DNA from: Microglena sp. YARC
Taxonomy: Eukaryota; Chlorophyta; Chlorophyceae; Chlamydomonadales; Chlamydomonadaceae
Reading direction: 5' to 3'
DNA length: 64,000 nt
NCBI GenBank assembly: GCA_022414725.1
Contig: CM039465.1
Span: 24,288,466 to 24,352,465, forward strand
Translations under genes and position numbers: made by a program
Shown: piece after piece, positions 30,969-42,900 of the stretch
Layout of the letters: each line of letters opens with the position of its first letter
Numbering within the stretch: the stretch's first letter is position 1
Notes under the pieces: generated by a model
Seen by the model: the letters and a program-made list of their open reading frames with translations, nothing else
What the model was told of the DNA's origin: nothing
Databases searched by the model: none

Positions 30969-33900
30969 GGGGGGGTAGAGGTTTGGGGAAGAGGTGTGTG
31001 TGTGTGTGTGTGTGTGTGTGGTGTGTTGTGTGTGTGTGTGTGTGTGTTGGTGTGTGTGTGGAGCAGTTGCAGAGGGGTGCGGTGCAGGGCAATGGCAAGC
31101 AAACTCATGCCTACACATGTCAAAGGAATACCCAGCCGATATAACACCAAGCAAAAGCAGGATAAAGCAATTCGACAGCAAGGCATACCAGAGCAGAGCG
31201 GTGCAGAGTGGGTATGGGGGTAGAGGTTTAGTGTGTGTGTGTGTGTGTGTGGAGCGGTGCAGAGCAATCCAATTCAATTCAATCACAGGTGTCCTTACCG
31301 ATCGTTGAAGATCGCCTCATGCAGCTTGCGTGAGGCTTTACATATATTATATTAAAGTACAATCAAATGATCACAGTAGCACGAACTCAGGGCCCCCGTC
31401 GGTTAAACGATTGTTTGGGGCTCAGTTCATCAGTGCTTTTTCTTTTTAAGCCCTTCCTATACGGTTGGGCAAGACCCTTTAGCCTATTTGGCCTACCTCT
31501 GGACTGTAAAATACATACAGACATACATACATACATACATACATACATACATACATACATAGCAAGATGGCAGAACGGTACGACACATACCCAGTCAGAG
31601 CTGTATGCGCCCAGATTCGAACAACAACAGTGCAATTCAATTAAATTCAATCACATGTGTCCTTACCGATCATTGAAGATGGCTTCATGCAGCTTGCATG
31701 AAGCTTTATAAAGCAAGATGACGGAATGGTACGACACATACCCCGTCAGAGCTATAGTGTGCGCCCAGAGGCAGGCCAATCTCAGGATCCAGGCTGGCAG
31801 CGGCAACAGAGGCAGGAGCCCCCGAGAGACCAAGTAAGGGAAAGCCTGGAGGAGGAGAGGGGGGAGGGGGCGGGGGTGGAGGGCTGGGAGGGGGGAGGAG
31901 GAGGGGATGTGAAGGCTGCTGGAGGGCTGGAGGGGGAGGGGGGGGGAGGAGAGACCATGTACGGAAAGCCTGAGGGCAGGGAGTGTTTGAGAGGAGCATG
32001 GTACATGAGGGTGCATCAGAAGGTGGGGGTTCTCCGCCAAAAATCACGAGGATGGATGTGCGTGATACATGAATGGGTGCGAGTTATAATTTGAGGGTGC
32101 ACGAGAGGACCATGTACGGGAAAGCCTGGAGGAAGGAGTGTTTTAAAGTAGGAGCAAGTTACATGAGGATGCATAAGGTTACATTGCAGTCAGATACACA
32201 ACATCTCCAAAATATGTGCCACTCTGTTTCAAGATAATAAATTAGGGTTTAGGGTTTTAGGGTTCAGGGTTCTAGGGTTTAGGGTGTAGGTTTTTATCAG
32301 CCCTAAAGATTATCCAATCGGGTATGGTATACCAAGTCCTAGAACACCCGCCGCCTTGCACCTGCTAGAATGAAATAATATTATATTATTCAGACACTTG
32401 GAGTAAAAAGTCCTAGGCAGCATCGCAAGCGACGCAAAAAATCAGCGGAGAGGAATCGGCGTAGAGGAATCGGGCGGACCGAAGCCAGTTAGTTAGTGAC
32501 TTGTCAGGCTTCGTCTCGTTTGTCGGTCGGTCGGTCAGTCAACGACAGCGGTGACCCTGGGGTTCATACATACATCATACATGCATACACACATATAGAC
32601 AATAACACTATACATACCAGCCATGTGGCGAGCGAGAGGAAGGTGGGTATCACCAACATGGTCACAAGCTGTGCTGAAGTTTGAGTTTCCATCCCTCCAG
32701 CATGTATTGCTGCAACATGGGTCTGCATGGCCCTCATGAGGTCGACCGTACCGCCGAGTCCGGCCGCAGCCCCCCTGCCCCACCAGCCAAACCAGCCGGC
32801 TTGGTCTCCTGCCTCCTCAGCCCTCTCTCTGGGGGGGGGAACAGCCACGACTGGGCGAGGCCCCCCCCCAATGCCGTGGACCTGATGATTGCGAGCAGCG
32901 TAGAACACGGCTGCCATGTGCCACAGTTTTAGTGCCAGGATACCCATTGCCCAATCTTGCCAGGTTTAGGTTAATAGTTAATGGTTAAGGGTTTGAGTGC
33001 CAGTATACCCATAGCCCAATCCTGTAACAAGGTTTAGGGTTTAGGGTTTAGGTTTCAGTGCCAGGATACCCATAGGCCAATCCTGTGTCAAGGTTTAGGG
33101 TTTAGGGATTAGGTTTCAGTGCCAGGATACCCATAGGCCAATCCTGTGTCAAGATTTAGGGTTTAGGGTTTAGGGTTAAGGTTTCAGTGCCAGGATACCC
33201 ATAGCCCAATCCTGTGTCAAGATTTAGGGTTAAGGGTTTGGGGTTCAGTGCCAGGATACCCATAGCCCAATCCTGTGTCAAGGTTTAGGGTTTAGGGTTT
33301 CAGTTCCAGGATACCCACAATGAATTATTAACAATTATCAACAATTCTGTTAGTCATGTATTCACCTGGTGGATGAATAGAAGGCCGCTCTGGTTGGATT
33401 GGATACAAAAGGGGTAGCAGCACAGACTCCATGAACACACCACCACAAATATACATGATGCACCCCAACCAACCAACCAACCCTCCACCACCACAAACCA
33501 TGTATTCACCTGGTGGACGTATAGAAGGCCGCACTGGTTGGATAATACAAAGGGGTAGCAGCACCAGGTCCATGAACAAACCACCACAAATAAACATGAT
33601 GCCCCCCCCACCCCCACCTCCACCACACCAGCAATGTATTCACTTGGTGGATGTATAGCAGAGACCGCTCTGTTGGATCGATTCGAAGGGGTAACAGCAC
33701 CAGCCCGTGAACACACCACCACACACCATGAAGCACCCCACCACCCACCACCACCACCACTATATAATTCACCTAGTGGACGTATAGCAGACCGTCTGGT
33801 TGGATCGGATACAAAGGGGTAGCATCCTAGCTCCATGAACACACCACCACACACCATGATGCCCCCCCCACCGCCACCACCCCACCACCATGTATTCACC

Positions 33901-36900
33901 TGGTGGACGTGTAGACGGCCGCTCTGGTTGGATCGGATAATAAGGGGTAGCAGCACCAGCTCCGTGAACACACCACCACAAATGTACATGATGCCCCCCC
34001 CCCCCCACCCCACCCCACCCCCATACCACCACCACCACCATGTATTCAATTGGTGGATGTATAACAGGCCGCTCTGGTTGGATCAGATACAAAGGGGTAG
34101 CAACACCAGCTCCATGAACTCACCACCACACACCATGATGCACCACAACCCCCACCACCACCACCACCATGTATTCAATTGGTGGATGTACAACAGGCCG
34201 CTCTGGTTGGATCAGATACAAAGGGGTAGCAGCACCAGCTCCATGAACACACCACCACACACCATGATGCACCACAACCCCCCCCCCCCCCCCCCCCCCA
34301 CACACAACCATGTATTCACCTGTGGATGTATAGCAGGCCGCTCTGGTTGGATCGGATACAAAGGGGTAGAAGCACCAGGTCCATGAACACACCCAGCATG
34401 ACGCCAACCAAGCCAAGCCACAACACCAGCAGCACCATCCATTGCAATGCCAGCAGCACAGTGTTGGTGAAGGTGTGGATGGCGGCGATGAGGCTGCTGC
34501 TTAAACGTTCGGCAGAGGCACTGCAAACAAGCGGGGGGTGTGCCGTTGATTTGGTGTTGTGGCTTGGCTTGGTTGGCAAACAAGCGGGGTTTGTGCCGTT
34601 GATTTGGTGTTGTGGCTTGGCTTGGTTGGCGAACAAGCGGGGTTGTGCCGTTGATTTGGCTGTAGTTGGCTTGGCTTGGTTGGCAAACAAGCGGGGTTTG
34701 TGCCGTTGATTTGGTGTTGTGGCTTGGCTTGGTTGGCAAACAAGCGGGGTTTGTGCCGTTGATTTGGTGTTGTGGCTTGGCTTGGTTGGCAAACAAGCGG
34801 GGGGTGTGCCGTTGATTTGGTGTTGTGGCTTGGCTTGGTTGGCAAACAAGCGGGGTTTGTGTCGTTGATTTGGTGTTGTGGCTTGGCTTGGTTGGCAAAC
34901 AAGCGGGGTTTGTGCCGTTGATTTGGTGTTGTGGCTTGGCTTGGTTGGCAAACAAGCGGGGTTTGTGTCGTTGATTTGGTGTTGTGGCTAGGCTTGGTTG
35001 GCAAACAAGCGGGGTTTGTGCCGTTGATTTGGTGTTGTGGCTTGGCTTGGTTGGCAAACAAGCGGGGTTTTGTTGCCGTTGATTTGGTGTTGTGGCTTGG
35101 CTTGGTTGGCAAACAAGCGGGGTTTGTGCCGTTGATTTGGTGTTGTGGCTTGGCTTGGTTGGCAAACAAGCGGGGTTTGTGCCGTTGATTTGGTGTTGTG
35201 GCTTGGCTTGGTTGGCAAACAAGCGGGGTTTTGTGCCGTTGATTTGGTGTTGTGGCTTGGCTTGGTTGGCAAACAAGCGGGGTTTGTGCCGTTGATTTGG
35301 TGTTGTGGCTTGGCTTGGTTGGCAAACAAGCGGGGTTTGTGCCGTTGATTTGGTGTTGTGGCTTGGCTTGGTTGGCAAACAAGCGGGGTTTGTGCCGTTG
35401 ATTTTGGTGTTGTGGCTTGGGCAAGCGGGGTTGTGCCCGTTTGATTTGAAACAAGCGGGGTTTGTGCCGTTGATTTGGTGTTGTGGCTTGGCTTGGTTGG
35501 CAAACAAGCGGGGTTTGTGCCGTTGATTTGGTGTTGTGGCTTGGCTTGGTTGGCAAACAAGCGGGGTTTGTGCCGTTGATTTGGTGTTGTGCGGTGTGGA
35601 TTGGTATATTTTGGAGTTGATTTGTGTGTTGTGTGGTGTGGATTGGTATATTTTGGAGTTGATTTGTGTGTTGTGTGGTGTGGATTGGTATATTTTGGAG
35701 TTGATTTGTGTGTTTTGGTGTGTTCTGTTTTGTTTTGTTGTGAATTGGTGCGGATTAGTGTGGATTGGAGTGGTGTGGGTTGGTGCTGTTTGGCGTGCAT
35801 CATCCATTGCAATGCCAGTAGCACAGTGTCAGTAAGTGTTTGTACATGCTGGTCAATGCTGGTAAATGTTGGTTCATATTGGTAAAAAAGCCAAAAAGAA
35901 AAGCCATGCACAACACTCTCCCAATCAACTCATGACACCCGCAGCTTGAATGGACTAATGGTTCAGATCCAAAGCTGTAAGTGGGAACAGGTGCGTGGTG
36001 GTGATGTGGGTGACTACGTAGGCATGGCCACACCACTACACCCACTATCATTGCCATGCTTCCTCTAGGTTGCATGGACTAATGGTTCAGATCCAAAGCT
36101 GTAAGTGGGAAGAGGTGCGTGGTGGTGATGTGGATGACTACATAGGCATGGCCACTATCATTGCCATGCTCCCTACAGGTTGCATGGACTATCATTGATT
36201 CATGCTACCTGTAGCTTGCATGGACTAATGGTTCAGATCAACAGCCACAAGTGGAGACATTGCATGGTGGTGATGTAGGTGACTACGTAGGTATGGCCAC
36301 AACACCACACTCACTTTCACTGATTCATGCTACCTGTAGCTTGCATGGACTAATGGTTCAGATCAACAGCCACAAGTGGAGACAGTGCATGGTGGTGATG
36401 TAGGTGACTACGTAGGTATGGCCACAACACCACACTCACTTTCACTGATTCATGCTACCTGTAGCTTGCATGCACTAATGGTTCAGATCAACAGCCACAA
36501 GTGGAGACAGTGCATGGTGGTGATGTAGGTGACTACGTAGGTATGGCCACAACACCACACTCACTTTCACTGCCATGCTCCCTACAGGTTGCATGGACTA
36601 TCATTGAGTCATGCTGGCACTAGGTTGCAAGGAATAATGGTTCAGATCAACAGCCACAAGTGGGGACAGTGCATGGTGGTGATGTAGGTGACTACGGACA
36701 TATAGCCATTTAGCCATAGCCTTAGCCCCATTAGCCTATTTGGCCTACCCCCGGACTGTAACATACATATGTACATACATACACATACATACATGGCCAC
36801 TACACCACACTCACCATCGAGTCACGGTGCCCACAGCTAGAACTGACAGAACGCCAAGGATGATGCTGTATAGGTCGTTGGTAAGTGTCGGGACCTGGAA

Positions 36901-39900
36901 ACAAGAAAGGATGGCCCTGCACAAAGGGAGGGATTTGTTCACGTTTACATTTTCCTAGGGGTCGGCTATGTTATATGATATTAGTGAACAAATAATATTA
37001 CATAATATTCTATAATATTAATCGGACGAGCCGTCTCACCAGAAATTCGAATTTATTTGAAAAACTAATATTATTGTGATACTATAATAATAATAGTTAA
37101 TATTAGTTTTTTAAACACTTATATAAGTTTCCGTTCCCTACATTTTCCTGGTATTGTTTACCGAAGACAGCGAGCAGCCAAACTGCTGGCTGAAGCTATG
37201 TAACCAAGTTCAAGTTCAGGTTAAAGCACAGAGAGAGTAATTTGTTCGCATTTACGTTTTCCTGGTATTAGTTTTACAGCCAAAGACGGCGAGCAGCCAA
37301 ATTGCTGGCTGAAGCTATGTAACAAAGTCCAAGTTCAGGGTCAAGCACAGAGAGAGAGTGATTTGTTCGCATTTACATTTCCTGGTATTTGTTTTACAGC
37401 CTAACACGGCGAACAGCCAAATTGCTGGCTGAAGCTATGTAACCAAGTCCAAGTTCAGGGTCAAGCACAGAGAGAGAATGATTTGTTCGCGTTTACCTTT
37501 TCTTGGTATTTGTTTTACAGCCGAAGACGGCGAGCAGCCAAATTGCTGGCTGAAGCTATGTAACCAAGTTCAACTTCAGGTTCTTCTGGTGTTTTGACTA
37601 ATTAAAATTGATTCTTTCCCATTGAGTATCTCTTTTGTTGATTTTGAACAAAATGAAAAGAATATGAGATATCTCCATAGGTGCCTAATTTTTGGCCTTT
37701 TGGGACAGACGGTTTTGACCGATGGACTCCAGTCCAGTGAAAACAAAAAAATGCTACAAAGTTGCTTAACCACATCACCTCAACATATAAATACTTGGAT
37801 TTGGGTATGCTCAGGGTTTGTGAACCAGATGAAGTAAAACCTTTTATTTTTTTCACTATGGGGTTCCCTAATTCAGGACAGATTTTACGCAAATGTGGGT
37901 GGAGCCAAACGCAGTCAAATTTTATTTGTTTAAAAATTGAATAAGGTTGGCCTGTTTTTCACATCTTCCCTTACAAGTTATTTTCACAGCAGGTTGAGGA
38001 AGATACTGTGCAGGCAGTGCGGGCTGAGTATTTGCACGTTATGGGCCAATTTAAGAATTCCTAATTATGTTACAAGCTGCAAAGCCGCAACAGCATCGTT
38101 TTATGTCTTGGTCTGTTCAGCAAGAGGAACGGAATCACTTTTTGAACATTTTTGAAATTTAAATTTTAAATTTTAAATCCCACTTTCACAAATTATTCAA
38201 TAAACAAACTTTTTTTCTTTTTGCATTAATCATCCACATCTGAAGTTAGATTTTGATTTGGGAATTTTCCAGGTATAGGCCGAAATGGCAGGTGGAATGC
38301 TGGTGTAGGCCGAAATGGCAGGTGGAATTGCTATTGCAGTTCACTCAGAAGCCGAGGCTAAAGCGCAGCCTCCGACCATGCGGTAGGGGCTAGATATGCC
38401 TTTCGTCCCGCGGAAACTTGATTCGCGATAGCTCGCGCGACCTTGTATTTGACGCGGATTGAGTTTGTCTCAAAATATTTCGTACATCGTGTGTACTGCC
38501 AACGGCCTGCTGGCCTGGGCTGCTCGCGACCGAATTCCCATCGCAACAAAAAATAGCTGCGCGTCTAGCTGAAGCACTCACGAGGAACGCTATCTACTCA
38601 GAATTCGATTCCGAGCATTTTGGGGTGTGTACGGCTCTGTCCCACACTTTTGTCCCGAATTAGGGCGTTTTGGGGATTTGGCCCCATTGGAGGTATACAA
38701 ATATATATATTATATTTATTTTATTATATATGATAGTACATTACGAGTAACTGGTACATTATTATTATTATTTAGTATATATGATATTATTATTTAGTAT
38801 ATTATTATTTTGATAATATTATTTAGTCGGCATGGTTTCGGCCGGTTTCGACCTGCGGTTGCTGCCATTTTGTTGTTTACAACCGTTGGTTTCCTCCCAT
38901 ATAAATGTCCTCTGATAAATACATCATCAACATATCCACGTACATATCCACGTACATATGCACGAAATGAGAAGTAATAACCACTGTTTATTTTTCTAGC
39001 TACTCGGATGGTCCTGGGTAGGCAGAGGGGCCCAACCATGTTAGAGGATATGTGAAAGGATATGCAACAGTCAAGAGGTAGCAAAATAGGCTAGAGGTTC
39101 TTGCCCAACCATGATATCAGGAGAGGTTAAACAGATAAAACGATGATGAACTGAAACTTGAACAATAGTTGAACCGACGAAACGCAAACAATAGTTTTAT
39201 CGGTGAAACACGAACGATAGTTTTACCCGTGAAACTGGAACGATAGTTTTACCAATGAAACGCAAACGATAGTTTTACCGATGAAACGCAAACAATAGTT
39301 TTACCGATGAAACGCAAACAATAGTTTTACTGATGAAACGCAAACAATAGATTTACCGATGAAACGCAAACAATAGTTTTACTGATGAAACGCAAACAAT
39401 AGTTTTACCGATGAAACGCAAACAATAGTTTTACTGGTGCAACTTGAACAATACTTTTCCGGTGGAGGCCCAAGCCTTTTTCTACTGCGATCAACATGTT
39501 CTGCGATTCTCATCGTACTTTTTGATGCATGCAACAACAGTTGTTTTTCTTTTCATACATTAAAACACTGTATGGTTTATTTTAATCAATTTACGTTACA
39601 AATAAATGAGTTATGCGATTCTCATCGTACTTTTTATCGAATGTAATAACGGGTAATAAGATATTTGTATCATATATTAAAACAGTTTAGGGTTTATTTT
39701 AATCAATTAATGTTACGAATAAATGAGTTATGCGATTCTTGTCGGACTTTGTAAGAATGTAATAACAGGTAACAAGATATTTTGTACCATTTACTAAAAC
39801 GGTTCAGGGGGTTATTATAATCAATTCACATTAAATAAATGAGTTATGCAATTCTCATCGCACTATTTAATAAATGTAATAAGAAGATATTTACAGTACA

Positions 39901-42900
39901 TGTGTGGTTGGCCACAGTGCAAGCAAACGGGCTGGCCCCCTCAACCTCACGCCTCGTAATAAGGCATACTTTTTATTTATTTATGTATTCACTGTACATG
40001 TGACAGGACAGGATGGGTGTGGTGGGGTGTGGTGGGTGTGGGGTGGGTGTGGGGTGGGTGTGGGTGTGGGGGGGGGAGTGGGGGTGGGGGTGGGGGTGGG
40101 GGGGGGGGGGGGGGGGGGGGGGGCAGCAGTACATGGAGCCCATGCGTACCTGCCAATTCCAGCAGGGACCACGAATCCAGCCATGGTCAGCAAGATAAGG
40201 CTCAGCAGCACAGTGAGCTTGAGATTGGTGATCCGCATTTGATAGTCGGGTAAGGCTTGGAACCACTCCACCTCCCCAACTGCTGGCCCAGGCGCAGGTC
40301 CAGGTCCAGGTCCTGGTGCAGGGGGGGCAGGTCCAGGTGCAGGGGGGCCAGGTGCAGGTCCTGGTGCAGGGGGGGCAGGTCCAGGTGCTGGTGGAGGTGC
40401 TGCTCCAGGTCCAGGGGCAGGCCCTACACAAGTTCCTGGTCCCCTTTCACCCAAGTCAGGAGTGTGACCTTCTGCCTGAACAGTGCCTGCAAGGCGAGCT
40501 TGCTCTTGAGGAACACTCTCTGAGCCAGTCGTCTGGGCTTGTGCAATTACAAACAACACATGTACTTCGCTATCGTCCCCAGCCCCCTCTGCTGCCCCCC
40601 CTGTATCGTCCCCAGCCCCCCCTGCTCCTTCTCCGCGTGCCAATGTGTGAGCTGCGTGTATGACCACTTTCACATAATCACCATCTGTGGATGCTCTTGA
40701 ATGTGTGTAGGCCACGTCTGTGATCATAGCTGCTGCTGGTTCTATCAATGCTGTTGCATCCGCTACAACAGCTTCTGCATCTGCTACCACAGCTTCTGCT
40801 ACCACCCCATGTACATCTGTGATCATAGCTGCTGCTGGTTCTATCAATGCTGTTGCATCCGCTACAACAGCTTCTGCATCTGCTACCACAGCTTCTGCTA
40901 CCATCCCATGTGCGTCTGTGATTATAGCTGCTGCTGGTTCTATCAATGCTGTTGCATCCGCTACAACAGCTTCTGCATCTGCTACCACAGTTTCTGCTAC
41001 CATCCCATGTGCACCTGCTATATTAGCTGCTGCATCCACAACCACATCTTCTGCATCCACTACAACAGATTCTGGATTTGTTTCCACAGCTTCTGCATCT
41101 GCTATACTAGCTGCTGCATCCACTACCACAGCTCCCGGATTCGCTCCCACAGCTTCTACATCTGCTATCATCGCAAGCACATCTGCTGTACTAGCTCCCC
41201 CATCCACTTCCACAACTTCTAGGCGTGCTGCATTTGATTCTGGTCTTTCTGTTGCTCCTGCTTCCGCTGCTTGGGCATCTGCTGCGCCTACTTCTGTTGC
41301 TTCTTCGACTGCCGCTTCGGCTGTTCTAGGTCCTGATCCTGCCGCAAGCTCCCCTGCCACTGCTGCTTCCGCCAATGCCTTCGCAGCTCGTGCCTCCGTA
41401 GATCCTGATCCAGCTGCAAGCTCCCCTGCCACTGTGACTTCTGCCTTCGGACCTCCCCCTGTCACTGTTGCCTCCGTAGATTCTGATCCGGCCGCGAGCT
41501 CCCCTGCCACTGCTGCTTCTGCCAATGCCTTCACAGCTGCTGCTTCCGCAGATTCTGATCCGGCTGCGAGCTCCCCTGCCACTGCTGCTTCCGCCAATGC
41601 CTTCGCAGCATGTACCTCCGTATACCCTGATCCGGCTGCAAGCTCCCCTGCCCCTGCTACTTCTGCCTCCGGACCTCCCCCTGTCACTGTTGCCTCCGTA
41701 GATTCTGATCCGGCCGCGAGCTCCCCTGCCACTGCTGCTTCCGCCAATGCCTTCGCAGCTCGAGCTTCTGCAGCAGCGGCGCACAAGGGAGCAGGGAGAG
41801 GGAGAGAGAAACCCTTAGAGTCTGACCAGCCAGAGGGTGCTGGTGCATCTGCCTCAGCCAGTCTAGGTGGGATCAGTGCCGCAACCTTCGCCTGTACCTG
41901 GAGTGCTGGTGCATCTGCCTCAGCTTCAGCACCACCCTGTGCACCGGACTCAGCCAGTCCAGGTGGGACCAGTGCCGCAACCTCAGCCTGCACCTGTAGT
42001 GCTGGTGCGTCCGCCTCAGCATCCGCCTCAGCCTGTCTCTGGGGAGCTGGCGCATCAGCCAATGCAGGTGGAAGCGGTGCCCCAGGAATCTGTAGTCCAT
42101 TCTGGTGGCCAACCGGCTGCACCAATGGATTAGGAATGTGTAGCCTATTCTGGTGGCCGACCGGCTGCACCACTGGATTAGGAATGGGTAGCCTATTCCG
42201 GAGGCCGGCCAGCCGCACCGGCCTGAAATTGTGGACCTGTACCGCATTCCGGTGACCAAACAGCCGCACCCCCCCTGGATTGGGGATCTCCCGAGCAGGA
42301 TCTCCCACGAGGTAGCCGTTCAAGCCCACCACCCATCCAGCGACGCGCAGCCAGCCGATGAACGCGTCCTTGATCGTCTGCCGGATGCCCAGGTGCTCGG
42401 CGGCGAAGGGCAACGCCACATGTAGCACGACCAGGTCCAGGTGGAGGTGGTCGCTGGGGTCGAGGAAGAGGATGCGGAGGGGGAACAGGGACGGGAAGAG
42501 GCGAAGGGCTACAAAGGAGGGGAGGTAGAGCACCAGGACAAGGAGGGCGGAGGAGGAGAGGAACACGGCACCCCAGCGTTGGCAGTGCTGGATGAGGGGG
42601 GCGTGCATCAACTCAAGCAAATGCTCGCGCTCAGGGTTGGTGAACTCCTGCGTAGTTAGTGTGGGGTGTAGAATGAGATTGATGAGGGGCAGGCCAGGCA
42701 AATACCCATACCCATACCAACACCATCTTAAGTATGTGCTTGCGCTCAGGGTTGGTGACCTCCTGCGAAGGTAGGGTGGGCAGGGTGGGGTGTAGTATGA
42801 GACTGATCAAGGCTAGGCCAGGCCAATACCCATACCAACACCAACTCAAGCAAGTTCTTGCGCTCAGGGTTGGTGAACTCCTGCGTAGATAGTGTGGGGC

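Larger units (their letters stand above)
30590..32530. repeat. Inverted repeat pair (30,600-30,755 and 32,410-32,520)
   Basis: The first copy and the reverse complement of the second share GAGACGAAGCCTGACA, then CTAACTGGCTTCGGTC, then CTCCGC..ATTTT, GC.TGCTTGCGA.GCTGC and TAGGACTT in order. Each copy also contains an internal GACGAAGCC/GGCTTCGGTC hairpin. They are either ends of a 1.9-kb element or two copies of a fold-back element. The right copy lies inside intron 11 of the ligase gene and the left copy just beyond its stop codon. Confidence 0.75.

Noticed and set aside
30816..31286. His/Thr or Val/Cys repeat proteins
   Set aside because: They are readings of TG/CA microsatellites; only the last 58 bases on the minus strand are a real exon.
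34501..35911. Minus-strand protein of 300-530 residues with Asn/Thr/Pro repeats
   Set aside because: It is produced by the 53-bp satellite; only its end overlaps real exon 10 sequence, in part in the wrong frame.
38794..39084. YVDD motif suggesting a reverse transcriptase
   Set aside because: No other RT motif surrounds it; the peptide comes from a CACGTACATATC repeat.
39125..39465. CRISPR-like regular repeat
   Set aside because: The 26-bp units are directly tandem with no unique spacers, and the genome is eukaryotic.
40720..42255. Plus-strand Ala/Ser-rich protein of 511 residues opposite exon 8
   Set aside because: It is the antisense of the Ala-rich insert; the minus strand has family-conserved blocks at both ends and correct splice sites.
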